Assembly (NCBI GenBank): GCA_947368535.1
Contig: CANBHY010000001.1
Span: forward strand, 124,001 to 188,000
Length of the DNA: 64,000 nt
DNA from: an uncultured Clostridium sp.
GTDB lineage: Bacteria; Bacillota; Clostridia; TANB77; CAG-508
Direction of reading: 5' to 3'
A program made the translations under genes and the position numbers. Positions 31,593 to 41,958 of this stretch are shown here, piece by piece. Below the pieces are notes generated by a model. It saw nothing but the letters and a program-made list of their open reading frames with translations, was not told where the DNA came from and did no database searches. Every line of letters begins with the position of its first letter. Within the stretch, counting starts at the first letter, position 1.

Positions 31593-33041
31593 TTATTTTA
31601 CTTCTACATCCTCTTTTTTATCTTTCTTGGCTGGAATTCTTATTACTACTTCTGTTCCTTTGCCAAGTTCACTTTTTATATTTATTTTTGAATTGTTTTT
31701 TTCTAATATTTCTTTTGCAATAGATAATCCTAATCCTGTTCCACCCATTTCTCTAGTACGTGCTTTATCTACTCTATAAAATCTTTCAAATACTTTTTCT
31801 ATATCTTCTTCTGGTATTCCTATTCCTGTATCTATTACTTTTATATATGCATCATTATATACGAAGCCAACATAGATTTTTATTTCTCCATCTTCTGGTG
31901 TATATTTTATTGCATTTGTTAATATGTTTGTTACAACTCTTTCTATTCCAGCTTTGTCAGCCACTACATTTGGCACATCTGCTGTAACAAAGCATTCTGC
32001 TTTTTGATTTTTTTTGTCTATTTCGAAGCTTAAACTTTCATAAATATTTTTTACTAATTCACCTAAGTTAAATTCTTCATTTCTATTTCCTACCATATCT
32101 GAATCATATCTAGATAATGTTAGAAGATCACTTACTAGTTCACCCATTCTTTTTGCTTGTGATGATATATTCTTTAAAAATTTTTGTGAAGTTTCTTTGT
32201 CGCAATCATCTTCTAATAATGTATCTGAATATCCCATTATTGATGTTATAGGTGTTTTTAATTCGTGTGATACATCTGCCACAAATTCTGTTCTCATAGT
32301 GTCTAGTTTTATATGTTCTGTTATGTCTTGTATAACTACTAGTGCTCCTTCTGGTCTATTTTCTTCATCTTTAAATGCTGCGAAAAATAGGTTTAAAGAC
32401 TTTTCTCCAATGGTTACTTTTTCTTGTGTTGACGTCCAGTCTTCTAAATATATTATTTTTTCTAGATTCATATTAGAATCTATTTTATCAAAAATTTCTT
32501 TGAAGTTTTTCTCTTGACCTGTTAATCCCATTAATTTGTCTGCTGCATTGTTTTTTTGTATTATTTCTCCTTCTTTGTTAAATGCTAATATTCCATCATT
32601 CATGTGTAATAGGATTGTTTCCATTTGTTTCTTTTGTCTTGATACTTCTTTTAAATTTTCATTTAATTCTATATGCATTAATTCAAAAGCTTTTGTTAAA
32701 TTATCTACTTCTGTTTTATTTTTTCCTTCTGCTAAAAATTTTCCACCTTTTGCGACACTTTCTGCACTTTTAGTTAATTTTGACATTGGGCTAATAATAG
32801 CTTTCGCTACGAAAATCCCAACTATTACAGATATAATTCCAAACACTACTATTAAAAATGCTGTTAGCTGTTTTACTTGTGTTGTTAATGTTCCTAATAA
32901 TTCTTGAACATCTCCATTGTTTGCTATTTCTGATGATATTCGATGTAGTTCTGTTAGAAATAAAGTTCCTTGTAGTCCAATTATTAATACTCCTAGTATC
33001 ATAAATATTAGAACGATTTTTATTTGTACGCTTTTTAACAT
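31593..33041 (-). CDS. walK: Sensor histidine kinase WalK
   Basis: A 482-residue kinase for cell-wall homeostasis. TM segments lie near 8-28 and 55-78, with only a short outer loop. A HAMP domain follows (80-135), then a PAS domain (about 145-240) and the HisKA motif FVADVSHELKTPITSI near 258. HATPase boxes are NILTNAIKYTPEDG near 370, DTGIGIPEEDIEKVFERFYR near 400 and GGTGLGLSI. Homologues sense lipid II-linked or wall cues. WalK usually has a large extracytoplasmic sensor; here it is much shorter. It has its own promoter with a WalR box, separate from walR. Confidence 0.9.
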   Translation of the reverse strand: MLKSVQIKIVLIFMILGVLIIGLQGTLFLTELHRISSEIANNGDVQELLGTLTTQVKQLTAFLIVVFGIISVIVGIFVAKAIISPMSKLTKSAESVAKGGKFLAEGKNKTEVDNLTKAFELMHIELNENLKEVSRQKKQMETILLHMNDGILAFNKEGEIIQKNNAADKLMGLTGQEKNFKEIFDKIDSNMNLEKIIYLEDWTSTQEKVTIGEKSLNLFFAAFKDEENRPEGALVVIQDITEHIKLDTMRTEFVADVSHELKTPITSIMGYSDTLLEDDCDKETSQKFLKNISSQAKRMGELVSDLLTLSRYDSDMVGNRNEEFNLGELVKNIYESLSFEIDKKNQKAECFVTADVPNVVADKAGIERVVTNILTNAIKYTPEDGEIKIYVGFVYNDAYIKVIDTGIGIPEEDIEKVFERFYRVDKARTREMGGTGLGLSIAKEILEKNNSKINIKSELGKGTEVVIRIPAKKDKKEDVEVK

Positions 33042-33069
33042 TTTCCGCTCCTACGCAAGTGTTTCCCTT

Positions 33070-33097
33070 ATTATATCATTACTTTGCAAATATTCAA
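33070..33097 (-). promoter_or_regulatory. Sigma-A promoter of walK
   Basis: On the minus strand TTGAAT (33092-33097), 16-base spacer, TATAAT (33070-33075), ahead of the TAGGAG ribosome-binding site of walK. Confidence 0.75.
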
Positions 33098-33111
33098 GTA
33101 CTTTTATTACT

Positions 33112-33128
33112 TGTAACTTAGCTGTAAC
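33112..33128. promoter_or_regulatory. WalR box
   Basis: TGTAAC-TTAGC-TGTAAC on the plus strand exactly fits the WalR (YycF) consensus TGTWAH-N5-TGTWAH. It ends 15-31 bases upstream of the walK -35 box, so WalR probably regulates walK. Confidence 0.8.
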
Positions 33129-33180
33129 ACAATTTTCATAATTTTATTTTTATGTAATATTTTTTTAAGAAATAAAAAAG

Positions 33181-33205
33181 GGAACACATTTTATTGTGTT
33201 CCTCA
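33181..33205 (-). terminator. Terminator between walR and walK
   Basis: GGAACACA pairs with TGTGTTCC. On the minus strand the stem follows the walR stop and is followed by a T run, so walR and walK are separate transcripts unless readthrough occurs. Confidence 0.85.
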
Positions 33206-33208
33206 TAA

Positions 33209-33958
33209 TTATTTATTTCCAACAACGTAATATCCAACGCCTCTTTTTGTTATTAAGATTTTTGGATTTGCCTTATCTTTTTCTATTTTATCTCTAATTC
33301 TGTTTACTGTAACGTCTACTGTTCTAATAGCTCCAACATAGTCGTCATATCCCCATACTTTCTTTAATAGCATTTCTCTTGTTACAACTTCTCCAGGTTG
33401 TGTAGATAAATATTTTAGTACTTCAAATTCCTTTATAGTTAAATCTACTACTTCACCTTTAACTCTAGCTTCTACTTTCTTTAAGTCTAAGCTTAAGTCT
33501 CCAACAGTAATAATATTTTCTTCGCTTTCTTGTGACTCTGTTTTTAGTTCTGCTTGTGCTACAAGTTCAGCTTTACGTAGATTAGCTTTTATTCTTGCCA
33601 TTACCTCTCTATGTTGGAATGGTTTTGTTATATAGTCGTCAGCTCCCATTTCTAATCCAACTACTTTATCTAGTTCTGTATCTTTGGCAGATATCATTAG
33701 GATTGGTACGTTTAATGAATATCTAATTCTTTTACATACACTTATTCCGTCCATCTTTGGTAACATTACATCTAGTAAAATAAGGTCTGGCTTTTCTTTT
33801 AAAGCTATTTCAACTGCTGCCGCTCCATCATATGCTTGTAATGTGTTATATCCTTCTTTTTGTAAATGATATACTAATAAATCTACTATACTTTCTTCAT
33901 CATCAACTACTAGAATAGTTTTTTTATTAAAATCTCTTCCAATATCTAATTCTTCCAC
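33209..33958 (-). CDS. walR: Response regulator WalR
   Basis: A 249-residue OmpR/PhoB-type regulator. The receiver domain has acidic pair DD at 19-20, phosphorylated Asp63 (LLDVMLPKMDG) and ITKPF Lys near 112. A winged-helix domain covers about 150-247 (EFEVLKYLSTQPGEVVTREMLLKKVWGYD, RTVDVTVNRIRDKIE). The wording VGLEMGADDYITKPF and VWGYDDYVGAIRTVDV is close to WalR/YycF. A linker of about 25 acidic residues is slightly longer than usual. The start is GTG at 33958 after AAAGGGG. Confidence 0.9.
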   Translation of the reverse strand: MEELDIGRDFNKKTILVVDDEESIVDLLVYHLQKEGYNTLQAYDGAAAVEIALKEKPDLILLDVMLPKMDGISVCKRIRYSLNVPILMISAKDTELDKVVGLEMGADDYITKPFQHREVMARIKANLRKAELVAQAELKTESQESEENIITVGDLSLDLKKVEARVKGEVVDLTIKEFEVLKYLSTQPGEVVTREMLLKKVWGYDDYVGAIRTVDVTVNRIRDKIEKDKANPKILITKRGVGYYVVGNK

Positions 33959-34038
33959 AAGGATACCCCTTTCTCATTAATCTATATTTTAATTTATATC
34001 ATAAAGAAATTATTTGTACAAGTTTTTTTTCATTTTTT

Positions 34039-37000
34039 TTACATTTTTATTTCAACATTTTCTATTTTGTTTTCATCTTTTAAAATTACATATTTTTTGT
34101 CATATTTTTCTCCGTTTAAATATATGGATTTCTCTCCTTCATTTTGTTTTATTGTAATATTATATATATTAGTCTTGTATCTGTATTGTATTTTATATTC
34201 GTTCCAACTTCTAGGAATTTTATTTGGCAAATATAGTTTATCACCTTTTCTTTTTATCCCTATAATTTCTTCTAAGCATACTTTATAATACCAACTACTT
34301 GATCCTGTATACCAGCTCCAGCCTCCTCTTCCTAACATGTCAGGATTTGAATATACATCTCCTGCTATTACATATCCTTCTATTTTGTATTTATCACTTT
34401 TTTCTTTACTTTCTGTATGAGTTATTGGATTAATCATTTCTAAATATTCTAATGCTTCGTCAATTCTATTTAATTTGCCTAACGCTAATATTGTCCATAT
34501 GCTACTGTGTGTATATTGTCCTCCGTTTTCCCTTACTCCTATTGGATAATGACTTATATATCCGGGATCATATTTTTTACCTGTAAAGGCTGGTGTTAAT
34601 AATTTTATTATTTTATTTTCTTTATCTACTAAGTGCTCTATTACTGAATCCATTGCTTCTTGTTGTTTTTCTTTTTCTCCAGCTTCTGATATTACTGACC
34701 AGCTTTGTGCTATACTGTCTATTTTGCATTCATCACTAGTAGAGCTTCCTAGTTCTTGTCCATCATCTGTAATTGCTCTTTTATACCATCTTCCATCCCA
34801 ACCATTAGTATTTAGTTTTTCTTTTAGGTCATCTTTTATTTTTTTAAATTTATTTATTATTTCTTTTTCATTTTTTAATTCTAATATTTTTTCCCATTTG
34901 TTTAGAATATCATATAAGAAAAATCCTAGCCATACGCTTTCCCCTTCGCCTTTTTGTCCTATTCTATTTAGTCCGTCATTCCAATCTCCTGTTCCTATTT
35001 TAGGAAATCCATTTTTTCCAAATTCTAGACTTCTAAAAATTGCTTTCATGCAATGATTGTATATACTGTCTTTTTCTTCTGTATATCTATATTTGTCATA
35101 TTTTTCTTTTTCATCTTGTATATCTATTCCTGTTACATATTCTACTTGCTCATCTAATATTGAAATATCTTCTGTAAATTCTATATATTCTAATACGCTG
35201 TATGGTAACCATAGTAAATCATCTGATATTTTAGTTCTTATTCCTGTTTGATTAGTATTATGCCACCAGTGCATAACATCTCCTTCTATAAATTGGTGTT
35301 TTGCCGCTTCTAAAATCTGCTTATATAATATTCTTTCATCTATCCATTTCATTCCTAATGCATCTTGTAACTGATCTCTGAATCCTAAAGCTCCTCCTGA
35401 TTGATAGAATCCACTTTTTCCTCTTAATCTACTTGTTAAAGTTTGATATATCAACCATTTATTCATATAAAGGTTTATCTTTTCTGATGGGGTCTGTACT
35501 TTTATTATTGATGTCTTTTGATTCCAATATTCTTCTACTTCTTTAAATGCTTCTTCTACTTGTTCATTGATTGCATATTTTACTACATTTTTTCCCAATA
35601 TAATATTAATAGTTTTTCTTTCAAATGGCTTTAATTCAGTTGTTATTTCTGCAATTAAGATGTTGTCTTCTAAAATATTTTTTTCTTTGTCAATTAATAA
35701 TTCTATTTGTTCATTTGATGTTATTTCTATTATTTCCTCGAAATTTGTTTTGCAAATATTTTCTACATATATTGTATTTTCTTTTTGAGTTGCCTTTATT
35801 CTTCCTAATGTGTTAGTTTTGTTTTCTCCTAAGCACATGTTTAATATATATTGTATTTTTACTCTTTTTGACTGTTTTTCTCTATTTTTTAAACTTATAC
35901 TATTTATTTTTACGGCATCTTCTACTGGTATAAAAATTTTATTTTCTTGTATCAATCCATTGTTTATTTGCTTAAAAGTACTATATCCTAGTCCATATTT
36001 TACTTGATACTTATTTAGTGGAGTTGCCATTCCTAAGTACCAATATTCTTTTTTATCTAAATCTTTTATTACAACTTTTTCAGGACTAAAATCTTGATAG
36101 CTGTCGTTTTCCCAATGTGTTATTCTACGTAATCTACTGTTTTTATACCACGTATATCCTCCGCTATTTTCTGTTACAACTGTTCCAATTTCCTTATTTG
36201 CCATTATATTGCTCCATGCCCTTGGTGGAACATGTCTACCATCTATATCTATTATATATTCGTTTTCTGTAAATCCTCCATAATCGTTATAATACTTTGT
36301 TTCTTCTTTTTGTATATTTTCTTCTGTCTTTACAGTTTTATATTTTTCATTTTTTTCGCTTTTTCTTTGTATTTGTTTTTCAATTTCTTCTAAATTTTCT
36401 TTTATTCCGCCTATGTTTGCTTTTATTGTTATATCTGCTATTGCTTTTATATTTTCTATATCCTCTTGTGTTATTTCGCTTTTGTTTAGTAAATAAATTT
36501 GATTATTTCTTAAATAGTCTATTCTATGATTTTCAATACTTTCGTTTATTCCGTCTTTTATAAATGTTTCATAACTTATTTTTTCTTCATTTAATATAAT
36601 TAAATCTATTTTTATATTTTTAACTTTAAAAAATTCTATTGTTTCTAATAGTTCATCTAATACATATAGTTCTTCAATTCTTTTTATTTTTAATAAGATA
36701 ATTGGATGATCTCCAGATATTCCAAATTTCCAAATGTCTTCTATATAAAATGATTTTGTATTTTGTTTTGGTATATCTTTTTGTATTAGATGTCCAATTA
36801 ATTTTTGATTGTTTTCTATAGTATCTGATGTTACCTCTAAGAATTTTATTTCTTCTTCGCTTTTAGCTTTGGCTACTTCTAGCATGTTTTCTATCTTTTC
36901 TTTTGAGATATTGCTTAAATAATTTACAATTTCTTCTTTTTCTTCTGATACTTGAATAATTATATTTATTTCTTCTTTTGATTCTTTTTTGACTGTTTTG

Positions 37001-40000
37001 TTTATTTTTAGGGCTATTATTGGTTCTACTGTTTGCTTTATTTTGCTTTCTAATTTTTTTGATTCTTCTATTCCTTTAGGTATATTTTGATTTCTTCCTA
37101 TAAATTTTTCTTTTTCTATTTCAAATTCAAAATTATCTTCCTCTACAATCTTTATTCCTAAATATATTCCTTTGTTTTTTCTTGAGCATATCAATATTTT
37201 TTCTTTTTCTAAATATTCAAATTCTAAAAACATATTATTGTACGTTGGATGAGCTATATCTTCTTGTATTCTTGATAGAATTGGCTCAAAATACATATAT
37301 GTTTCTATTTCACATTGTTTATTTGCCTTATTAGATAGAATTATTTTTTTAATTTCTGCTGGTTCATCTGTTGATAAAAAAGATGTTACTGTTGTTTCTA
37401 TTCCTTCTTCCTGTTGTATAAACTCATTTTTATATTGTGTAAATATTGTTTTTTCATTTGAATATGAACTCCATATTTTGTTGTTATCTTTACGTTTAAA
37501 ATATATTCCTATTCCTTGATTTATATCATTTCTAAATTTATATCTGTTTACTTGTATATCTTTATATACGCTATATCCTTCTCCTTGAGCGTTTGTTATA
37601 TTTGTATAATTTTCACTTGATATTGCATTAAATCTTTTAATTTTTTCTTTTTTAGTATATTCTATTTCTTTGTCTTCATATATATTTGTATATTTCCCTT
37701 TCATTACTTTGTTTCTTGTTTCTTTTGATAGCACTACTGTTTCTGGCATTCTTTCATCTAATAATATTTTTACTGATTCTATTTCTGGATTTTCTAAAAA
37801 TCTATGTTTTAGTTTATTTTTATTTATAACATTATTTATACTATTTAGTATTAATCCTTGATGATGCGCCATATATGTCTGAACTGGCTCATATTCTTTT
37901 TTATTTAATATTCTTTCTTTAGTAAAATCTAATGAATCAAAAAACCCATATTTCCATCTCATTTTATATTTTTCTAATTGTTTTAAATTGTTTATTACTT
38001 CTGTTGGTTCATATTCTAGAAATAGTATACTAGAATATGGTGAAACTACTAGTTCATCTTCTAATCCTCTTTTTAACCCTAGTCCTGGTATTCCAAAAGC
38101 TTTATACTGATAATTTCCCTGTAAGTCTTTTAAACAATATGCGGATTCTGAAATTCCCCAAGGAACTTGCATTCTATTTGCATACTTTTTTTGAATTTCT
38201 TTTGCGAATTCGCATGATTCGTCTATTAAACTTCCTTCTGGTATATCCATAATTAAATTTGGCATTAGATATTCAAAAGCAGTACCTGACCAAGATATTA
38301 ATCCTTTGTATCCGTTTATTGATGTCAATGTTCTGCTTAAATTTATCCAGTGCTTATATTTAACATCTTTTTTTGCTATTGCTATTAAGCTTGATTGTCT
38401 TGCTTCAGATGCTAAAAAATCGTAATATGAGTCATTTAATATATTATTTGTAATGTCAAATCCTATTGAAAATAGTCTATTCTTTTTACTATATAAATAA
38501 CTAAAATCTGTTTCTTTTATAATTTTGTCAACTAGCAATTTCAATTCCTTTTTTGCATTTTTTTCTTCTAGGAAGCTTTTTAAAACATACATATAACCAA
38601 TAAAATTTCCACTATCTACTGTTGATACATATTCTGGTTTTAATGGCACTAAGGTTTTTATGTTATACCAATTATATAAATGCCCATTCCATTTTTTTAA
38701 TTTTTCTATTGTTTGAAGTACTTTTTCTATTTTATCAATGCTCTCTTCTAAAGTTATAAATTTCATATCATAAGCTGATATAATTGATAATATTTCTAAT
38801 CCTATATTTGTTGATGAAGTTCTATTTACAAATTTTTCTTTTCTTCCTAATTGGAAGTTGTCTGGTACTAAATAGTTATTTTCTTTTATTATTGTATCGT
38901 CAAAGTATTTCCATGTTTCTAGTGCAAGGTTTTCTAGATATATTCTTTCTTCTCCTGATACTAGTGTTTTTCTTTTGTCTTCTTTGCTTATTTTCCAAGC
39001 TATATATGGTGCTAAAATCCATAATGTTCCTAGTACCATACCTACTGGATTCAATGTTCCAAACATTATTATTCCTACTATTATGTTTGGTATCATTTTT
39101 TTGCAATGATTTTCTAGTGTGTTTTCTAAACTTCTATCAACGCTTTCTGATGTTTTCCACTCTAGTAATTTTCTTTTGACTTTTAATCTATATAAACTTT
39201 TAAATATTGCTGATAAATTATTATATGCATTTGTTGGCATTAAACTTAGTTCTATACTGTTTCTTAATATATTTCCTGGAATTCCTGAAAAGTTTTTGCT
39301 AAACATTTTATCTGCATAGATTTTTTCTTCTGACATACTTTTTTTGAATATAACTTTATTTATTATTTCTAATATGCTTCCTATAAATATTGTAATCATT
39401 GATATTATGAATATTGGTATATTAAATTTGAATATAGATATAATTAGTAAGATTAAATTAAGTGGTACTAATGTACTTCTTATTAAATTATCAAATATTT
39501 TAAATCTATTTATTCCATTTATTTTTTTATTTTCTGACCATGTTGCTATTTGCCAGTCTCCTCTAATCCATCTATGTTCTCTTTCTAAACTTGACAAATA
39601 TCTTTTTGGGAAAGTATCTAGTAATACTACATCTGTTAATAGTCCGCATCTTAGGTAGCTTCCTTCTATTAGATCATGGCTTAATATTCTATTTTCCGGG
39701 AATCTTTTTTCAATTATTTTTTGATATACTTCTAAGTCATAAATTCCTTTTCCAGTATAGATTCCTTCTTTAAAACAATCTTGGTATATATCTGATATAT
39801 TGTTGGTATAAAAATCTATTCCTGGTGTTGTTGAGAATATTTTTGTATATATAGTTTTCTTTGAGTCTTCTAAACTTATCCCTATTCTAGGTTGCATTAT
39901 TCCATATCCTTCTGTTACTACTTTATCTTCTATAACTGGTTTGTTTAGAATATGTGACATTGCTCCAACCATTTTTTGAGCTGAATCTATTATTAAGTTT

Positions 40001-41817
40001 GTATCAGAATCTAATGTTATTACATATTTAATTTTTTCGTTAAAATTCTCTAATGTATTTACTAAAAATGTTTCTTTTGTTTGTTTTAATATACTTCTAT
40101 TAAATTCTATTAATAGTCCTCTTTTTCTTTCCCATCCCATGTAACATGTTTCTTTTGGATTCCATATTCTTTTTCTATATAAAAAATTGAATTTATTATT
40201 TTGATTATATTTTTGATTTAATTTTTCTGCTTCTTCTTTTCCACTTTCTATTATTTTTTTGTCTTCTTTTTCCACTTCTCTTTCAGATGTTGTGCAATCT
40301 CCTAGTAATGTAAAAAATATATTTTTATCTTCATTTGCTAAATAGTACACTTCTATTTTTTTAAACATTTCTTTTACTTTTGCTTCATTATCTAGTATAC
40401 ATGGAATTACTACCATTGTTTTATTTTGATCATCTATTCCATTTTCGTAATTTATTTTAGGAATTTTACTTTGTTTGATAATATGCCTTAATATGTTGTT
40501 TAAGCTACTTTTCCATATTTCATATATTGGTACGTACATAATTATTGTTAAAATTAATTTTAATATTTCACTTACATTTATTTTGATCGTTATTGCAAAA
40601 TCTATAATTAACGGAATTATAAACATCTGAATTAAATATAGTCTTGATATTCTTTTTTTATTAATTCTGTTAACCTTTTTTTCTAATATTTGTTCTTTTA
40701 ATTCGTATTTTCCTTCATCTATTAAGTAATATCCAACATGTGATTTTTTATTTTCTTTATCATCTTTGTATCTTGAGGCTAGTTTAATTATTTCTTCTGA
40801 TATATATATTTCTGAAATTTTAGTTTTGTCTGATATTTTTTGTATCTCTTTTCGATACATTTCTTTTGTTTCTTCAGTTTGTTTTCTAAATACTTGACTT
40901 GGATCATTATTTAATAATTCTTCCACTTTATTAGTCTGATTGAAAACTTCTTTTAAATTTATTCTATTTATTTTTTTAATTGATGTTATATATGAACCCA
41001 TTTTTATTTTTAGAGTAGCTACATATAAATGTTCACTTTTTACAATTTCGTCTAAATCTATTCCTATTTTTTTAACTTGCTTTTCTAATACTTCTAAATA
41101 TGGTGCTCCTTTTGTTCCTATTCTTCTTAGCTTATAGGTCATATATTCAATGAATGTTTGATTTATATCATTGTTTGAGACTTTATTTTTCATATTTTTG
41201 ACAAATGTTCTGTCTTTATATGATTTTAATTCTATTAATCTTTCATAGATATTTTCGACTTTATATTTTTGAATTTGTGAATAGTATATTTTTTTACATA
41301 CTTCTGATATTTCTTGAATTAACGCTATTTGCATAAATTCGCCAATTTTCCAAATTTCTTTCATTGATAATACTTTTCTTGTTTGATAACTTTGTATTGC
41401 ATTTATAATTTTACTTTCTGATATATTTTCTTCTCCAAATGCTACTATTTCGCTAGCTAATACGTATATTCTACTAAATCCTTGGTATTTTCCATTTGCA
41501 ATTCCTGGTAATTCTATATATTCTTTTTTATTTAAAGATTTTTCTATACTTTTTACTGTTTCTTCAATAATATAAAAATTATCTAATAACCATTCTCCTG
41601 CTGAATGTATTTTTATTCCTAACTTTAAATGCTCATTTAATAGTTCATATGTTTTTAGTATATTTTCAAAATTTTCTTTTAGTTTTTGAATTGGATATGT
41701 GTCGCTTTCTGATTTTTCTTTTATTACGTGTTCTTCTGCACGTTGTTTCAAATATTTTTCTAATTGGCTTTCTTCTAATGAAGTACCTTTTATATTCAGA
41801 TACTTATAGTTATTCAT
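34039..41817 (-). CDS. Cyclic beta-1,2-glucan synthase-like giant protein (GT84 + GH94)
   Basis: A protein of about 2592 residues with the full layout of NdvB/Cgs. An N-terminal region with TM segments near 395-430 is followed by a GT2/GT84 domain with ITLDSDTN near 602 and SLEREHRWIRGDWQ near 745, then TM segments near 775-810 and 910-940. A glycoamylase-like domain (about 970-1400) precedes beta-sandwich regions and a C-terminal GH94 phosphorylase domain with GFRDQLQDALGM and the catalytic GDWNDG near 2276. Such enzymes make cyclic beta-1,2-glucan from UDP-glucose at the membrane. The start at 41817 is chosen because GAGGAGA sits 8 bases upstream. It is a single gene. Confidence 0.88.
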   Translation of the reverse strand: MNNYKYLNIKGTSLEESQLEKYLKQRAEEHVIKEKSESDTYPIQKLKENFENILKTYELLNEHLKLGIKIHSAGEWLLDNFYIIEETVKSIEKSLNKKEYIELPGIANGKYQGFSRIYVLASEIVAFGEENISESKIINAIQSYQTRKVLSMKEIWKIGEFMQIALIQEISEVCKKIYYSQIQKYKVENIYERLIELKSYKDRTFVKNMKNKVSNNDINQTFIEYMTYKLRRIGTKGAPYLEVLEKQVKKIGIDLDEIVKSEHLYVATLKIKMGSYITSIKKINRINLKEVFNQTNKVEELLNNDPSQVFRKQTEETKEMYRKEIQKISDKTKISEIYISEEIIKLASRYKDDKENKKSHVGYYLIDEGKYELKEQILEKKVNRINKKRISRLYLIQMFIIPLIIDFAITIKINVSEILKLILTIIMYVPIYEIWKSSLNNILRHIIKQSKIPKINYENGIDDQNKTMVVIPCILDNEAKVKEMFKKIEVYYLANEDKNIFFTLLGDCTTSEREVEKEDKKIIESGKEEAEKLNQKYNQNNKFNFLYRKRIWNPKETCYMGWERKRGLLIEFNRSILKQTKETFLVNTLENFNEKIKYVITLDSDTNLIIDSAQKMVGAMSHILNKPVIEDKVVTEGYGIMQPRIGISLEDSKKTIYTKIFSTTPGIDFYTNNISDIYQDCFKEGIYTGKGIYDLEVYQKIIEKRFPENRILSHDLIEGSYLRCGLLTDVVLLDTFPKRYLSSLEREHRWIRGDWQIATWSENKKINGINRFKIFDNLIRSTLVPLNLILLIISIFKFNIPIFIISMITIFIGSILEIINKVIFKKSMSEEKIYADKMFSKNFSGIPGNILRNSIELSLMPTNAYNNLSAIFKSLYRLKVKRKLLEWKTSESVDRSLENTLENHCKKMIPNIIVGIIMFGTLNPVGMVLGTLWILAPYIAWKISKEDKRKTLVSGEERIYLENLALETWKYFDDTIIKENNYLVPDNFQLGRKEKFVNRTSSTNIGLEILSIISAYDMKFITLEESIDKIEKVLQTIEKLKKWNGHLYNWYNIKTLVPLKPEYVSTVDSGNFIGYMYVLKSFLEEKNAKKELKLLVDKIIKETDFSYLYSKKNRLFSIGFDITNNILNDSYYDFLASEARQSSLIAIAKKDVKYKHWINLSRTLTSINGYKGLISWSGTAFEYLMPNLIMDIPEGSLIDESCEFAKEIQKKYANRMQVPWGISESAYCLKDLQGNYQYKAFGIPGLGLKRGLEDELVVSPYSSILFLEYEPTEVINNLKQLEKYKMRWKYGFFDSLDFTKERILNKKEYEPVQTYMAHHQGLILNSINNVINKNKLKHRFLENPEIESVKILLDERMPETVVLSKETRNKVMKGKYTNIYEDKEIEYTKKEKIKRFNAISSENYTNITNAQGEGYSVYKDIQVNRYKFRNDINQGIGIYFKRKDNNKIWSSYSNEKTIFTQYKNEFIQQEEGIETTVTSFLSTDEPAEIKKIILSNKANKQCEIETYMYFEPILSRIQEDIAHPTYNNMFLEFEYLEKEKILICSRKNKGIYLGIKIVEEDNFEFEIEKEKFIGRNQNIPKGIEESKKLESKIKQTVEPIIALKINKTVKKESKEEINIIIQVSEEKEEIVNYLSNISKEKIENMLEVAKAKSEEEIKFLEVTSDTIENNQKLIGHLIQKDIPKQNTKSFYIEDIWKFGISGDHPIILLKIKRIEELYVLDELLETIEFFKVKNIKIDLIILNEEKISYETFIKDGINESIENHRIDYLRNNQIYLLNKSEITQEDIENIKAIADITIKANIGGIKENLEEIEKQIQRKSEKNEKYKTVKTEENIQKEETKYYNDYGGFTENEYIIDIDGRHVPPRAWSNIMANKEIGTVVTENSGGYTWYKNSRLRRITHWENDSYQDFSPEKVVIKDLDKKEYWYLGMATPLNKYQVKYGLGYSTFKQINNGLIQENKIFIPVEDAVKINSISLKNREKQSKRVKIQYILNMCLGENKTNTLGRIKATQKENTIYVENICKTNFEEIIEITSNEQIELLIDKEKNILEDNILIAEITTELKPFERKTINIILGKNVVKYAINEQVEEAFKEVEEYWNQKTSIIKVQTPSEKINLYMNKWLIYQTLTSRLRGKSGFYQSGGALGFRDQLQDALGMKWIDERILYKQILEAAKHQFIEGDVMHWWHNTNQTGIRTKISDDLLWLPYSVLEYIEFTEDISILDEQVEYVTGIDIQDEKEKYDKYRYTEEKDSIYNHCMKAIFRSLEFGKNGFPKIGTGDWNDGLNRIGQKGEGESVWLGFFLYDILNKWEKILELKNEKEIINKFKKIKDDLKEKLNTNGWDGRWYKRAITDDGQELGSSTSDECKIDSIAQSWSVISEAGEKEKQQEAMDSVIEHLVDKENKIIKLLTPAFTGKKYDPGYISHYPIGVRENGGQYTHSSIWTILALGKLNRIDEALEYLEMINPITHTESKEKSDKYKIEGYVIAGDVYSNPDMLGRGGWSWYTGSSSWYYKVCLEEIIGIKRKGDKLYLPNKIPRSWNEYKIQYRYKTNIYNITIKQNEGEKSIYLNGEKYDKKYVILKDENKIENVEIKM

Positions 41818-41909
41818 CGAAATATCTCCTCTTGAATTATTTTTTCTCAGTTGATATTTTTTCCAGTTTTTCAATATATATTCACTTTGATTACGTTTAT
41901 TTTCAGAAA

Positions 41910-41942
41910 AAAATAGAGATTACAAATTGTAATCTCTATTTT
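41910..41942 (-). terminator. Terminator of the surface-protein operon
   Basis: AAAATAGAGATTACAA pairs with TTGTAATCTCTATTTT, immediately after the stop of the 1728-residue surface protein. Confidence 0.85.
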
Positions 41943-41958
41943 ATGAAAAACTTTTTCA

